Below, piece by piece: positions 7,188 to 14,992 of a DNA stretch of 17,122 nucleotides. The stretch comes from Sphingomonadales bacterium (GTDB lineage: Bacteria; Pseudomonadota; Alphaproteobacteria; Sphingomonadales; Sphingomonadaceae). The translations under genes were made by a program, and so were the position numbers. The stretch is taken from contig JAIVHR010000164.1 of assembly GCA_020200935.1 (NCBI GenBank), forward strand, positions 1 through 17,122, in the 5' to 3' direction. Below the pieces are notes generated by a model. That model saw only the letters and a list, made by a program, of their open reading frames with translations. It ran no database searches and was not told where the DNA came from. Each line of letters opens with the position of its first letter. The first letter of the stretch is position 1.

Positions 7188-7664
7188 ATGGGGGCTGCAC
7201 CAATTTTTTCTCTCGTCATCCTGGCACCGGCATTGCTGCTGGCGGCCCATGGCGACTGGCTTCGGCGGGACATTCCGAACCGGCTCAACGCCGCGATCGC
7301 GCTTGCCGCGCCGCTTTACTGGTGGTCGGCCGGATATTCGCTGTGGCCCGAAGTCGCGATCGTCGTCGCGCTGGCCTTCGCGCTGCTGGTTATTTTCGCC
7401 TTCCTCTTCGCGATCGGCGCGATGGGCGGCGGCGACGTCAAGCTGATCGCCGCGCTGGCGCTCTGGATGACGCCGATGCAGCTGCCGGTGATGCTGATGG
7501 TGATGGCCGTCTCCGGCGGACTGCTGACGATCGGCCTGGTAATCCACCATCGCTGGACGAGACGGCTCGGCAAGCCCGAAATCCCTTACGGGATCGCCAT
7601 TTCCATCGGCGGACTGTGGGTCGTGTTGAACGAGATTTTAACCCTTTTGACCGAAAGCACGTAG
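7188..7664 (+). CDS. cpaA: Prepilin peptidase CpaA/TadV (A24 aspartic protease)
   Basis: The 158-residue inner-membrane protein is a small type IV prepilin peptidase lacking the methyltransferase domain, as in Tad systems. It cleaves the leader of Flp pilin and the minor pilins. The two catalytic aspartates are identifiable: Asp23, six residues before the conserved IPN (DWLRRDIPN), and Asp83 in the GxGD motif MGGGDVKL. About four to six hydrophobic segments and the C-terminal PYGIAI motif fit the family. It heads the tad locus. The Flp pilin gene that often precedes it is not here; the upstream gene points the other way. Confidence 0.93.
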   Translation: MGAAPIFSLVILAPALLLAAHGDWLRRDIPNRLNAAIALAAPLYWWSAGYSLWPEVAIVVALAFALLVIFAFLFAIGAMGGGDVKLIAALALWMTPMQLPVMLMVMAVSGGLLTIGLVIHHRWTRRLGKPEIPYGIAISIGGLWVVLNEILTLLTEST

Positions 7665-7700
7665 CGGGCCCGAACAGCCCGACAGGAGGCAGATACCGTC

Positions 7701-8765
7701 ATGGACGCACGAAAAGTCATATTGCTGGTGGGCGCGCTGCTTGTCGCCGCCGTCACCGCCTTCATGGCCCGGAGCATGTTCACGGGCTCGGGCGCCCCCA
7801 ACGCAGTCGCGCAGGAGGCCGAAGTCAGCGGCCCGATGGTGCTCGTCGCCACGCGGGCGCTTCCGGTCGGCACGATCATCGATGCCGACAGCTTCCGCTT
7901 CCAGCCCTGGCCCGAAGAACTGATCGAGGGCAGCTATTTCATCCGCGGCGAAGCCGACATGGAAAGTCTCGTCGGCACCGTCGTTCGCAGCGATATCTCG
8001 GCCGGCCAGCCGATCACCCATGGGTCGCTCGTGCGTCCCGGCGATCGCGGCTTCCTGGCCGCGGCGCTCGGCCCGGGCATGCGCGCCGTCACGGTGCCGG
8101 TCTCGGCGCAGAGCGGCGTCGGCGGCTTCGTCTTTCCGGGCGACCGTGTCGATCTCGTGCTGACCCAGGAGGTCGAGGGTGGCGGCGACGGTCCGCCGCT
8201 GCGCGCCTCGGAGACGATCGTCCGCAATCTGCGCGTGCTCGCCGCCGATCAGCGCACGACCAATGAGGTCAACGAAGATGGCGAGACCGTGCCGGTCGTC
8301 TCGAACACCGTTACCGTCGAAGCGACGCCGCGCATCGCCGAGAAGATCGCCGTCGCCCAGACCATCGGCCAGCTTTCGCTGTCCTTGCGCTCGATCGCCG
8401 ACAATACGGCCGAGCTCGAGCGCGCGATCGCCGCCGGCGAAGTCGAGATGCCCGACGGCGACGATCCGGCGGCCGAACGCCGCATGCTCGTCGAGATCGC
8501 GCAGCGGCCGGTCGATACCGACACCACCTATGTGACCGGCGCCGACGTCTCGCGCTTCCAGCGCCGCACGGTGCCGCAGCGCGAGCAATCGGGCGCCCCG
8601 GTCAGCATGGCCGGTGACATGATGACCGCGATGATCGCCGCCGCCACCGGCGGTGCCGGCGGAGCTCCGGGTGGAGGCAATGGACCCGCCCAGCCCGTCG
8701 AGGGCCCGGCGGTGCGCGTCGCGCGGGGCAATACAGTGACCGTAGTTCCGGTTGGGGATAAATAA
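7701..8765 (+). CDS. cpaB: Flp pilus assembly protein CpaB/RcpC
   Basis: The 354-residue protein has one N-terminal membrane anchor (about residues 6-24) and a periplasmic body. A SAF-like domain follows (about 47-110; VLVATRALPVGTIIDADSF), then the RcpC/CpaB domain containing AVTVPVSAQSGVGGFVFPGDRVDLVLT (about 129-155). The C-terminus has a Gly/Pro-rich linker before a short basic strand. The role is to support the secretin across the periplasm and peptidoglycan. A strong ribosome-binding site (AGGAGG) precedes the ATG. It ends one base before the cpaC start. Confidence 0.94.
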   Translation: MDARKVILLVGALLVAAVTAFMARSMFTGSGAPNAVAQEAEVSGPMVLVATRALPVGTIIDADSFRFQPWPEELIEGSYFIRGEADMESLVGTVVRSDISAGQPITHGSLVRPGDRGFLAAALGPGMRAVTVPVSAQSGVGGFVFPGDRVDLVLTQEVEGGGDGPPLRASETIVRNLRVLAADQRTTNEVNEDGETVPVVSNTVTVEATPRIAEKIAVAQTIGQLSLSLRSIADNTAELERAIAAGEVEMPDGDDPAAERRMLVEIAQRPVDTDTTYVTGADVSRFQRRTVPQREQSGAPVSMAGDMMTAMIAAATGGAGGAPGGGNGPAQPVEGPAVRVARGNTVTVVPVGDK

Positions 8766-8766
8766 C

Positions 8767-10317
8767 ATGACGACCAAGACCAAAACACGCCGCCTGTTCG
8801 CCGCCCTTGCGGCCGGCGCGCTGGCAGTCAGCCTCGGAGCGGGCATGGCCGCGCCGGCGCAGGCCCAGCTCACCGCCCAGGCGCCGCGCGACACGCTGAC
8901 GCTTTCGGTGGGACGCGGCGAGCTCGTCAACCTGCCGCGACCGATGACCGATCTGTTCGTCGCGCAAAGCGAAATCGCCGACGTCCAGGTGCGCAGCGCG
9001 ACCGCGCTCTATGTCTTCGGCAAGGCGGCCGGCCAGACCACGGTCTATGCGACCGACCGCGCCGGCAACGTCGTCTATTCGGCCAATGTTCGCGTCGGCA
9101 ACAATCTGGACAGCGTGTCCTCGATGCTCGATCTGGCGATGCCCGAAGCTTCGATCGCGGCGACGCCGATGAACGGGATGATCCTGCTCACCGGCACCGT
9201 CGCCTCGCCGTCCGATGTCGAAGAGGCCCAGGCTTTGGTCCAGGCATTCGTCGGCGAAGAAACGCAAGTCATCAGCCGTCTGCGCACGGCGACCCCGCTG
9301 CAGGTCAATTTGCAGGTGCGGATCGCCGAGGTCAGCCGCTCGCTGGTCCGCGATATCGGCGTCAATCTCCAGACCTTCGACGGCACGAGCGGATTCCAGT
9401 TCGGCGTCACGCGGGGCCGGGCGGCAACCCAATATGCGCCGGGCGGTCTCGGCACCTTCGCCGGCGGAACCAGTGCGTCCGAAGGAACGACGCTGATCCC
9501 CGGAGTCGGCGGTGCGACGACCCTCGCGGCGCTCGGTAGCCTCTTCGGCGTCGATATCGCCGGTGCGCTCGACCTCGCCGAGCGCGAAGGCCTGGTGACG
9601 ATGCTGGCCGAACCCAATCTGACCGCGCTTTCGGGCGAAACGGCGAGCTTCCTCGCCGGCGGCGAATTCCCGATCCCGCTGTCGCAGGGTCTCGGCGCGG
9701 TCTCGGTCGAATATAAGCAATATGGCGTCAGCCTCGCCTTTACGCCGGTGGTGCTCAACAATGGCCGCATCTCGATGCGCGTCCGGCCCGAAGTGTCCGA
9801 GCTGACCGACCAGGGTTCGGTGCAGATCAACGGCTTCACCGTTCCGGCATTGACCACGCGGCGTGCCGAGACGACGGTTGAACTGGGCTCGGGCCAGAGC
9901 TTCATGATCGCCGGCTTGCTGCGCAACTCGCACAATACAACCGTCGATTCGACCCCGGGCCTCGGCAACGTTCCGGTCCTCGGCGCGCTGTTCCGCTCCA
10001 ATCGCTGGCGGCGCGAGGAAACCGAGCTCGTGATCATCGTGACGCCCTATCTGGTGCAACCGGTTTCGGCCGATCAGATCGTGCTTCCGACCGACGGTTA
10101 TCGGTCTCCCCACGATCTCGAGCGCGTGTTCCTCGGCAGCACCTTCGACGGCGAGACCGGCGCAAGCCGGCCTGGTCCGACCATGGCGCCGCCGACGACC
10201 GTCCAGCCGGGCCTCGAAACCGGCGCGGCCCAGCCGCAGCAGGCGCCCGCGCAGCAGAATGCCCAGGCACCGGCTCCGGCCAGCAATGCGGCACCAGGCT
10301 TTTCGTTTAACGAGTAG
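8767..10317 (+). CDS. cpaC: Tad/Flp pilus secretin CpaC/RcpA
   Basis: The 516-residue outer-membrane channel subunit carries a Sec signal peptide, with likely cleavage after Ala33 (AQA). An N-terminal pilus-formation domain (about 41-110) is followed by a BON-like segment (about 115-165). The secretin core (about 175-430) includes EREGLVTMLAEPNLTALSG and the family motif VPVLGALF (402-409). A proline/glutamine/alanine-rich tail (about 470-510) follows. The ATG lies one base after the cpaB stop, so the two are coupled. An upstream in-frame TTG at 8752 overlaps cpaB and would place residues before the signal peptide, so I prefer the ATG. Confidence 0.96.
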   Translation: MTTKTKTRRLFAALAAGALAVSLGAGMAAPAQAQLTAQAPRDTLTLSVGRGELVNLPRPMTDLFVAQSEIADVQVRSATALYVFGKAAGQTTVYATDRAGNVVYSANVRVGNNLDSVSSMLDLAMPEASIAATPMNGMILLTGTVASPSDVEEAQALVQAFVGEETQVISRLRTATPLQVNLQVRIAEVSRSLVRDIGVNLQTFDGTSGFQFGVTRGRAATQYAPGGLGTFAGGTSASEGTTLIPGVGGATTLAALGSLFGVDIAGALDLAEREGLVTMLAEPNLTALSGETASFLAGGEFPIPLSQGLGAVSVEYKQYGVSLAFTPVVLNNGRISMRVRPEVSELTDQGSVQINGFTVPALTTRRAETTVELGSGQSFMIAGLLRNSHNTTVDSTPGLGNVPVLGALFRSNRWRREETELVIIVTPYLVQPVSADQIVLPTDGYRSPHDLERVFLGSTFDGETGASRPGPTMAPPTTVQPGLETGAAQPQQAPAQQNAQAPAPASNAAPGFSFNE

Positions 10318-10343
10318 AAACAGTGTTCTTGGAGAAGAAGTTC

Positions 10344-10985
10344 ATGCGAAATCTTTCAAAAGCCGGTTTGCTGGCGCTGGCCGCGACACTGTCGGCATGC
10401 GCCGGAGGCCCGTCCAATCCCGGCATGAGTTCGCTCAACCAGCCGGTGGTCAGCCGCACCGACTATGTCTTCGATGTCCGCACCGAAGGCGATCGGCTCG
10501 CCTATGGCGAGGAAGCGCGTCTCACCGACTGGTTCGAGACGCTCGGTGTCGGTTACGGCGACAGGATTTCGGTCGATAGCGGCAACAGCTACGGCGGCGC
10601 GGGCGTCGCCCGTGCCGAGATCGCCGAGGTCGCCGGTCGCCACGGATTGTTGCTCGCCGATCGCGCGCCGGTCACCGCCGGCCATGTCGCGCCCGGATCG
10701 GTTCGCGTCGTGCTCAGCCGGATGACCGCCCATGTTCCGGGCTGCCCGAATTGGGATCGCGGCTCGACCGGCGATTTCGAAGGCTCGACGATGTCGAATT
10801 ACGGCTGCGCGGTGAACCAGAACACCGCGGTGATGGTCGCGAGCCCCGAGGATCTGATCCGCGGCCAGCAGGGCGCCCGCACCGGCGATCCCCGCACCGC
10901 GGCCCGGGCGATCGGCGCCTATCGCAATGCCGAGCCGACCGGTTCCGACGGGCTGGCCGAAATCGAGACCACGGGAGGCAATTGA
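10344..10985 (+). CDS. cpaD: Pilus assembly lipoprotein CpaD
   Basis: The 213-residue product begins with a lipoprotein signal peptide ending in LSAC (Cys19), so it should be anchored in the outer membrane next to the secretin, where CpaD helps secretin assembly or stability. The family signature with two conserved cysteines is present: CPNW (Cys134) and SNYGCA (Cys155), likely a disulfide, followed by NTAVMVASPEDLIRG. I start at ATG 10344 because GGAGAAG lies 7 bases upstream; an in-frame GTG at 10323 lacks such a site. Its TGA shares one base with the cpaE ATG (TGATG). Confidence 0.93.
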   Translation: MRNLSKAGLLALAATLSACAGGPSNPGMSSLNQPVVSRTDYVFDVRTEGDRLAYGEEARLTDWFETLGVGYGDRISVDSGNSYGGAGVARAEIAEVAGRHGLLLADRAPVTAGHVAPGSVRVVLSRMTAHVPGCPNWDRGSTGDFEGSTMSNYGCAVNQNTAVMVASPEDLIRGQQGARTGDPRTAARAIGAYRNAEPTGSDGLAEIETTGGN

Positions 10986-12280
10986 TGAACGCTCCTTTCA
11001 ATTCGGCACAGGCCACGCACCGGGATGCGTTCCAGGCTTTCGTCTGCGACGAAGAGACCAGCGAGATGCTCAAGCCGATCGTTTCCGAGCTCGGTTGGGC
11101 GCAGGAGAAGATCAACAAGGGCGGGTTGCGTAACGCGGTCCAGAGCCTGTCGGTCAGCTCGAGCCCGAATGTGCTGTTCGTCGATCTGTCCGAAAGCGGC
11201 GATCCGCTGAACGACATCAACTCGCTCGCCGAAGTGTGCGAGCCGGGAACGATCGTCATCGCCGCCGGCCAGATCAACGATGTCCGGCTCTATCGCGATC
11301 TGCTTTCGAGCGGCATCCAGGATTACCTGCTCAAACCGTTCAACGCCGACCAGCTCCGCGATTCGCTTACCCAGGCGCAAATGATGCTGAGCGGCCCGCG
11401 CCACAATGAGGGCGGCGACAGCGCGCGCCCGCACGTGATGACCGCCTTCATCGGTACGCGCGGCGGCGTCGGCGCCTCGTCGCTGGCAAGCTCGGTCGCC
11501 TGGCTGATGAGCGAGAAGCAGAACCGGCTGACCGCCCTGCTCGATCTCGACATTCATTTCGGCACCGGTGCGCTGACGCTCGATCTCGAGCCCGGCCGCG
11601 GGCTGATCGACGCGATCGAAAATCCGAGCCGCATCGACGGGCTCTTCATCGAACGCGCGATGGTCAAGGCGAACGACAAGCTCGCCGTTTTGTCGGCCGA
11701 AGCGCCGATCAACCAGCCGATGATCAATGACGGCAGCGCCTTTTACCAGCTCGAGGAAGAGATCCGGAGCGCCTTCGAGGTGTCGGTGATCGATATTCCG
11801 CGGGCGACCCTGGTCCAGTTTCCGCACCTGCTGCACGATACCAACAAGGCGGTGATCGTCACCGAGCTGACGCTCGGCGCGACGCGCGACACGATCCGAC
11901 TGCTCTCGTGGTTCAAGTCGAATGCCCCGCAGGCCAAGGTCATCGTGGTCGCCAACCGCGTGCCGACAAGCGGCGGTCTGGAAATCTCGCGCAAGGATTT
12001 CGAAAATTCGATCGAACGCAAGATCGATTACGTCATCCCCTTCGACCCGAAGATCGCGGTTCAGGCCGCCAAGCTCGGCAAGACGCTGGCGGAGGCCGCA
12101 AAATCCTCCAAGGTCGGTACGCCGATCGTCCGACTGGCGGAACAGCTCGCGTCGGTCGAGGACGACTCGGTCCAGGAATCGGTCGACGAGGGTTCGTTGA
12201 TGGACAAGTTCGGCTTCAAATCTTTGCTGTCGAAAAAGCCCGGCAACGCGAAGAAAGCGGAACAGGAAGCGGCCGAATAG
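10985..12280 (+). CDS. cpaE: Pilus localisation protein CpaE/TadZ (MinD/ParA-like)
   Basis: The 431-residue protein has an N-terminal receiver-like domain (about 15-135; VLFVDLSES at 63-71 and DYLLKPF at 113-119, where Lys117 matches the receiver lysine). A MinD/ParA-like domain starts at about 150. TadZ/CpaE proteins mark the pole and recruit other Tad components. The deviant Walker A reads TRGGVGASS: both the signature lysine (Arg159 here) and the usual phosphate-contacting lysine (Ala164) are absent, so ATP hydrolysis is doubtful. LLDLDIHFGTGAL is the Walker B-like region. The charged C-terminal tail is alanine/lysine/glutamate rich. The next gene should be cpaF but is tadB. Confidence 0.93.
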   Translation: MNAPFNSAQATHRDAFQAFVCDEETSEMLKPIVSELGWAQEKINKGGLRNAVQSLSVSSSPNVLFVDLSESGDPLNDINSLAEVCEPGTIVIAAGQINDVRLYRDLLSSGIQDYLLKPFNADQLRDSLTQAQMMLSGPRHNEGGDSARPHVMTAFIGTRGGVGASSLASSVAWLMSEKQNRLTALLDLDIHFGTGALTLDLEPGRGLIDAIENPSRIDGLFIERAMVKANDKLAVLSAEAPINQPMINDGSAFYQLEEEIRSAFEVSVIDIPRATLVQFPHLLHDTNKAVIVTELTLGATRDTIRLLSWFKSNAPQAKVIVVANRVPTSGGLEISRKDFENSIERKIDYVIPFDPKIAVQAAKLGKTLAEAAKSSKVGTPIVRLAEQLASVEDDSVQESVDEGSLMDKFGFKSLLSKKPGNAKKAEQEAAE

Positions 12281-12331
12281 ATCCCCGGTGCGGGGCGCGA
12301 GCGCGTCCCGCCCGGACAATGACCGGACACC
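12281..12331 (+). other. cpaE-tadB junction with alternative hairpins, site of the missing cpaF
   Basis: This 51-base spacer holds two mutually exclusive small hairpins: CCCCG-GTG-CGGGG (12283-12295) and an 8-bp stem 12291-12298 with 12303-12310 around a GAGC loop, including one G-T pair. No remnant of the CpaF ATPase is recognisable. The ribosome-binding site before tadB is weak. A breakpoint could lie here. Confidence 0.5.
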
Positions 12332-13309
12332 ATGATGACCCTTATGCCCTTGCTCATTTTCTTTGCGGTCGCCGTCAGCCTGACGATGGTGGTCTTCGCC
12401 TTTACCGGACCGAGCACCTCGAAGGCGCAGGCCAAGCGCCTCGCCGCGATGTGCGATCGATACAATTCGCGTCTGACGGCGCAGACCGCCGAGGAAAAGG
12501 TCCGACGGATACTCGCCCGGCAGGACAGCCAGCTCGACAGCTTCGCCAAGCGCTTCATTCCGCGGCCGGAAGTCCTGAGGCAAAGGCTGGCGCAGTCGGG
12601 CAAGAGCTGGACCCTGGCCCAGTACGGCATAGCGTCGGTGGCTCTCGGCGCGGTGGTGTTCTTGCTGCTTACGGCGCGGGGATTGCCACCGTTGATGGCG
12701 CTACTGGTCGGCATATTCGCCGGTTTCGGCATCCCGCATTTCGTCATCGGCAAGATGATCAATCGCCGAATCAAGAAGTTCAATGCGCGCTTTCCCGATG
12801 CGATCGAGCTGTTGGTGCGCGGGCTCAGGTCGGGCCTGCCGATTTCCGAAACGCTGAGCGTCGTCGCCAGCGAGGTACCCGATCCGGTCGGCCCCGAATT
12901 CCGCAATGTCGTCGACAAGATGAAGATCGGAAAGACAATGGACGAGGCGCTCGAGGAAGCGGCCAAGCGCATCGCGACGCCCGAATTCAAATTCTTCCGG
13001 ATCACCTTGGCGATCCAGCGCGAAACCGGCGGCAACCTGGCCGAGACATTGTCGAACCTCGCCACCGTGCTGCGCCAGCGCGGACAGATGAAGCTCAAGA
13101 TCAGGGCGATGAGCTCGGAATCGAAGGCATCGGCCTATATCGTCGGCTCGCTCCCCTTCATCGTCTTCGGCCTGATCATGATGATCAACCCCAGTTATAT
13201 GGGCGAATTCTTCGTCGACGAGCGGCTGATCATCGCCGGCATGGGCGGAATGGTCTGGATGGGCATCGGCGTTTTCATCATGGCCAAAATGGTCAATTTC
13301 GAGATCTAA
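12332..13309 (+). CDS. tadB: Tad pilus inner-membrane platform protein TadB/CpaG
   Basis: The 325-residue polytopic protein carries a type II secretion F domain (about 154-280; FPDAIELLVRGLRSGLPISETL and RETGGNLAETLSNLATVLRQR). Membrane segments are seen at about 4-24, 98-116, 119-139, 268-287 and 300-320. With TadC it forms the platform on which the ATPase CpaF drives pilin assembly. Two ATGs stand in tandem (12332 and 12335) and the ribosome-binding site is poor, which may reflect coupling to a gene that is not present in this sequence. It is followed by tadC after 21 bases. Confidence 0.94.
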   Translation: MMTLMPLLIFFAVAVSLTMVVFAFTGPSTSKAQAKRLAAMCDRYNSRLTAQTAEEKVRRILARQDSQLDSFAKRFIPRPEVLRQRLAQSGKSWTLAQYGIASVALGAVVFLLLTARGLPPLMALLVGIFAGFGIPHFVIGKMINRRIKKFNARFPDAIELLVRGLRSGLPISETLSVVASEVPDPVGPEFRNVVDKMKIGKTMDEALEEAAKRIATPEFKFFRITLAIQRETGGNLAETLSNLATVLRQRGQMKLKIRAMSSESKASAYIVGSLPFIVFGLIMMINPSYMGEFFVDERLIIAGMGGMVWMGIGVFIMAKMVNFEI

Positions 13310-13330
13310 GCAACGGGAGACTGAAAAGTT

Positions 13331-14326
13331 ATGGTTGACGCCGGCGGACCTACTCTCCTCGGGATCGACGTTATCTGGGTCGGAACCGTGCTCGCCGCGG
13401 TCGCCGTCTTCGCGGTGCTTGTCGCGGTCTATGCGGCGACCACCGTGCGCGATCCGATGGCCAAGCGCGTCAAGGCGCTCAACGACCGGCGCGAACAGCT
13501 GAAGGCGGGGATCACCGCCTCGGCGACTCGCCGCCGCAAGTCGCTGACCCAGAAGAACGAAACCACCGATCGCATGCGATCGGTGCTCAAATCGCTGAGT
13601 GCGCTGCAGGACGAACAGCTCCAGCAGGCGCAAAGGAAGCTCGCCCAGGCGGGCATCCGCCGCAAGGACATGGCGGTCGCGGTGATCTTCGCCCGGATGG
13701 TGCTGCCGATTGCCATCGGCGGCAGCATGGCGATCGCTGTCTACGGCTTCGGCATGTATGAGGAATGGAGCGCGCTCAAGCGCTTCGGCCTCGTCGCCGG
13801 CACGCTGCTGCTGAGCTACAAGGCGCCCGACCTGTTCGTGCAGAACAAGATATCCAAGCGCTCCAAGGCGCTTCAGCGCGGCCTTCCCGATGCGCTCGAC
13901 CTGCTGGTCATCTGCGCCGAGGCGGGCCTCACCGTCGACGCGGCCTTTCAGCGCGTCGCCCGCGAGCTGGGCGCCTCCTTCCCCGAACTGGGCGACGAGT
14001 TCGCATTGACCGCGATCGAACTGGGCTTTCTGACCGAACGCCGGCAGGCCTTCGAGAATCTGGCCTATCGCGTCGCGCTCGAGGAAGTGCGCGGGGTCGT
14101 CACGACGATGGTCCAGACCGAAAAATACGGCACGCCGCTGGCCAGCGCGCTGCGCGTGCTGTCGGCCGAATTCCGCAACGAACGCATGATGCGCGCCGAA
14201 GAAAAGGCGGCGCGGTTGCCGGCGATCATGACGGTACCGCTGATCCTGTTCATCCTGCCGACCTTGTTCGTGGTGATCCTCGGCCCGGCCGCCTGCTCGA
14301 TCTCCGACAATCTGATCAACAATTAG
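13331..14326 (+). CDS. tadC: Tad pilus inner-membrane platform protein TadC/CpaH
   Basis: The 331-residue protein is paralogous to TadB. Its second-half T2SSF domain (about 186-310) contains LPDALDLLVICAEAGLTVDAAFQRVARELG and VQTEKYGTPLASALRVLSAEFRNERMMRAEEKAARLP. Membrane segments are near 15-37, 115-138, 150-165 and 300-320, and a charged linker covers residues 40-110. GGGAGA precedes the ATG at good spacing. A strong hairpin downstream suggests that the tad transcript ends or is processed here. Confidence 0.95.
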   Translation: MVDAGGPTLLGIDVIWVGTVLAAVAVFAVLVAVYAATTVRDPMAKRVKALNDRREQLKAGITASATRRRKSLTQKNETTDRMRSVLKSLSALQDEQLQQAQRKLAQAGIRRKDMAVAVIFARMVLPIAIGGSMAIAVYGFGMYEEWSALKRFGLVAGTLLLSYKAPDLFVQNKISKRSKALQRGLPDALDLLVICAEAGLTVDAAFQRVARELGASFPELGDEFALTAIELGFLTERRQAFENLAYRVALEEVRGVVTTMVQTEKYGTPLASALRVLSAEFRNERMMRAEEKAARLPAIMTVPLILFILPTLFVVILGPAACSISDNLINN

Positions 14327-14343
14327 ATATTCCGCCTCTCCGT

Positions 14344-14367
14344 CGCGGGCCCGTCTCCCGGCCCGCG
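14344..14367 (+). terminator. Hairpin after tadC
   Basis: CGCGGGCC (14344-14351) pairs perfectly with GGCCCGCG (14360-14367) around an 8-base loop. There is no T-run after it, so termination may be weak or the structure may protect the mRNA 3' end. A second, imperfect stem follows at about 14367-14391. Confidence 0.55.
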
Positions 14368-14424
14368 GCGGGAACCGGCCGGCTGTTCCGCGAGTTCTTC
14401 CTTCAAATGCAAGGGAGAAGCTTC

Positions 14425-14910
14425 GTGGTTCAGTTTACCGCCGACCAATGGCTGGTCATCGCGCTGATCGCCCTTATCGCGCTGCTGATCGGCATGATCA
14501 TCGCCGCCAACCCCAAATGGAAGCGCCGCTATCGCGAGGAGCGGGCGCGCTACGAAGCGCTCGAACGCGATCACGAGGCTAGGGTGGCCGCCGCCAATGC
14601 GCGGATCGCCGAGCTCGAATCGGACCGGTCGACGACCGGTGCCGCGATCCCGGACGCAACGCGCGGCACCGACGAGCTGTCCGCGATCGCCGGCATCGAC
14701 CGCGACCGCGAGATCGCGCTCAACGAAGCCGGCTATCATCGCTTCAAGCAGCTCGCCAAGCTCTCGACCAAGGACCGGGCGACGATCGAGGGGCGGCTCG
14801 GGCTCGAGCCCGGTCATATCGATCGCGAGAAATGGCCCGAACAGGCGGCGCTGCTCGCCAAGGGCGATGTCGAGGCGCATCGGGCGGAGTATGTCGGGCG
14901 GGAGGGCTAG
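14425..14910 (+). CDS. Membrane-anchored protein with coiled coil and helix-hairpin-helix-like domain
   Basis: The 161-residue product has one N-terminal membrane helix (about 9-27), a charged helical or coiled-coil segment (about 33-68) and a C-terminal domain (about 82-145). That domain resembles the small helix-hairpin-helix-like module DELxxIxGI...LNxxGxxxFxQLAxLS found in several alphaproteobacterial membrane proteins. The usual GIGPK loop is here GIDRDRE, so DNA binding is doubtful. I choose GTG 14425 because AAGGGAGAAG lies just upstream; an in-frame ATG at 14407 lacks such a site. It is 98 bases after tadC, past a hairpin, so a link to the pilus is uncertain. Specific function unknown. 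Confidence 0.8.
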   Translation: MVQFTADQWLVIALIALIALLIGMIIAANPKWKRRYREERARYEALERDHEARVAAANARIAELESDRSTTGAAIPDATRGTDELSAIAGIDRDREIALNEAGYHRFKQLAKLSTKDRATIEGRLGLEPGHIDREKWPEQAALLAKGDVEAHRAEYVGREG

Positions 14911-14914
14911 GCCC

Positions 14915-14992
14915 GTGCTCCTGCGAAAGCAGGGGCCCAGTGCCTCAAGCGCTAGGTTCAGCCGCCCTGGGTTCCTGCTTTCGCAGGAACAC
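14915..14992. repeat. REP/REPIN-like palindromic doublet 3 (between convergent genes)
   Basis: Arms 14915-14939 and 14968-14992 (25 bases each) are inverted copies with a few mismatches and a 28-base spacer. Each arm is self-complementary (CCTGCGAAAGCAGG and TTCCTGCTTTCGCAGGAA). The right arm touches the ppdK stop codon. It lies between convergent genes and may terminate both transcripts. Confidence 0.8.

Noticed and set aside
8602..10113. A 503-codon minus-strand frame opposite cpaC
   Set aside because: It mirrors the well-supported secretin gene, and its composition is typical of antisense frames in GC-rich DNA.
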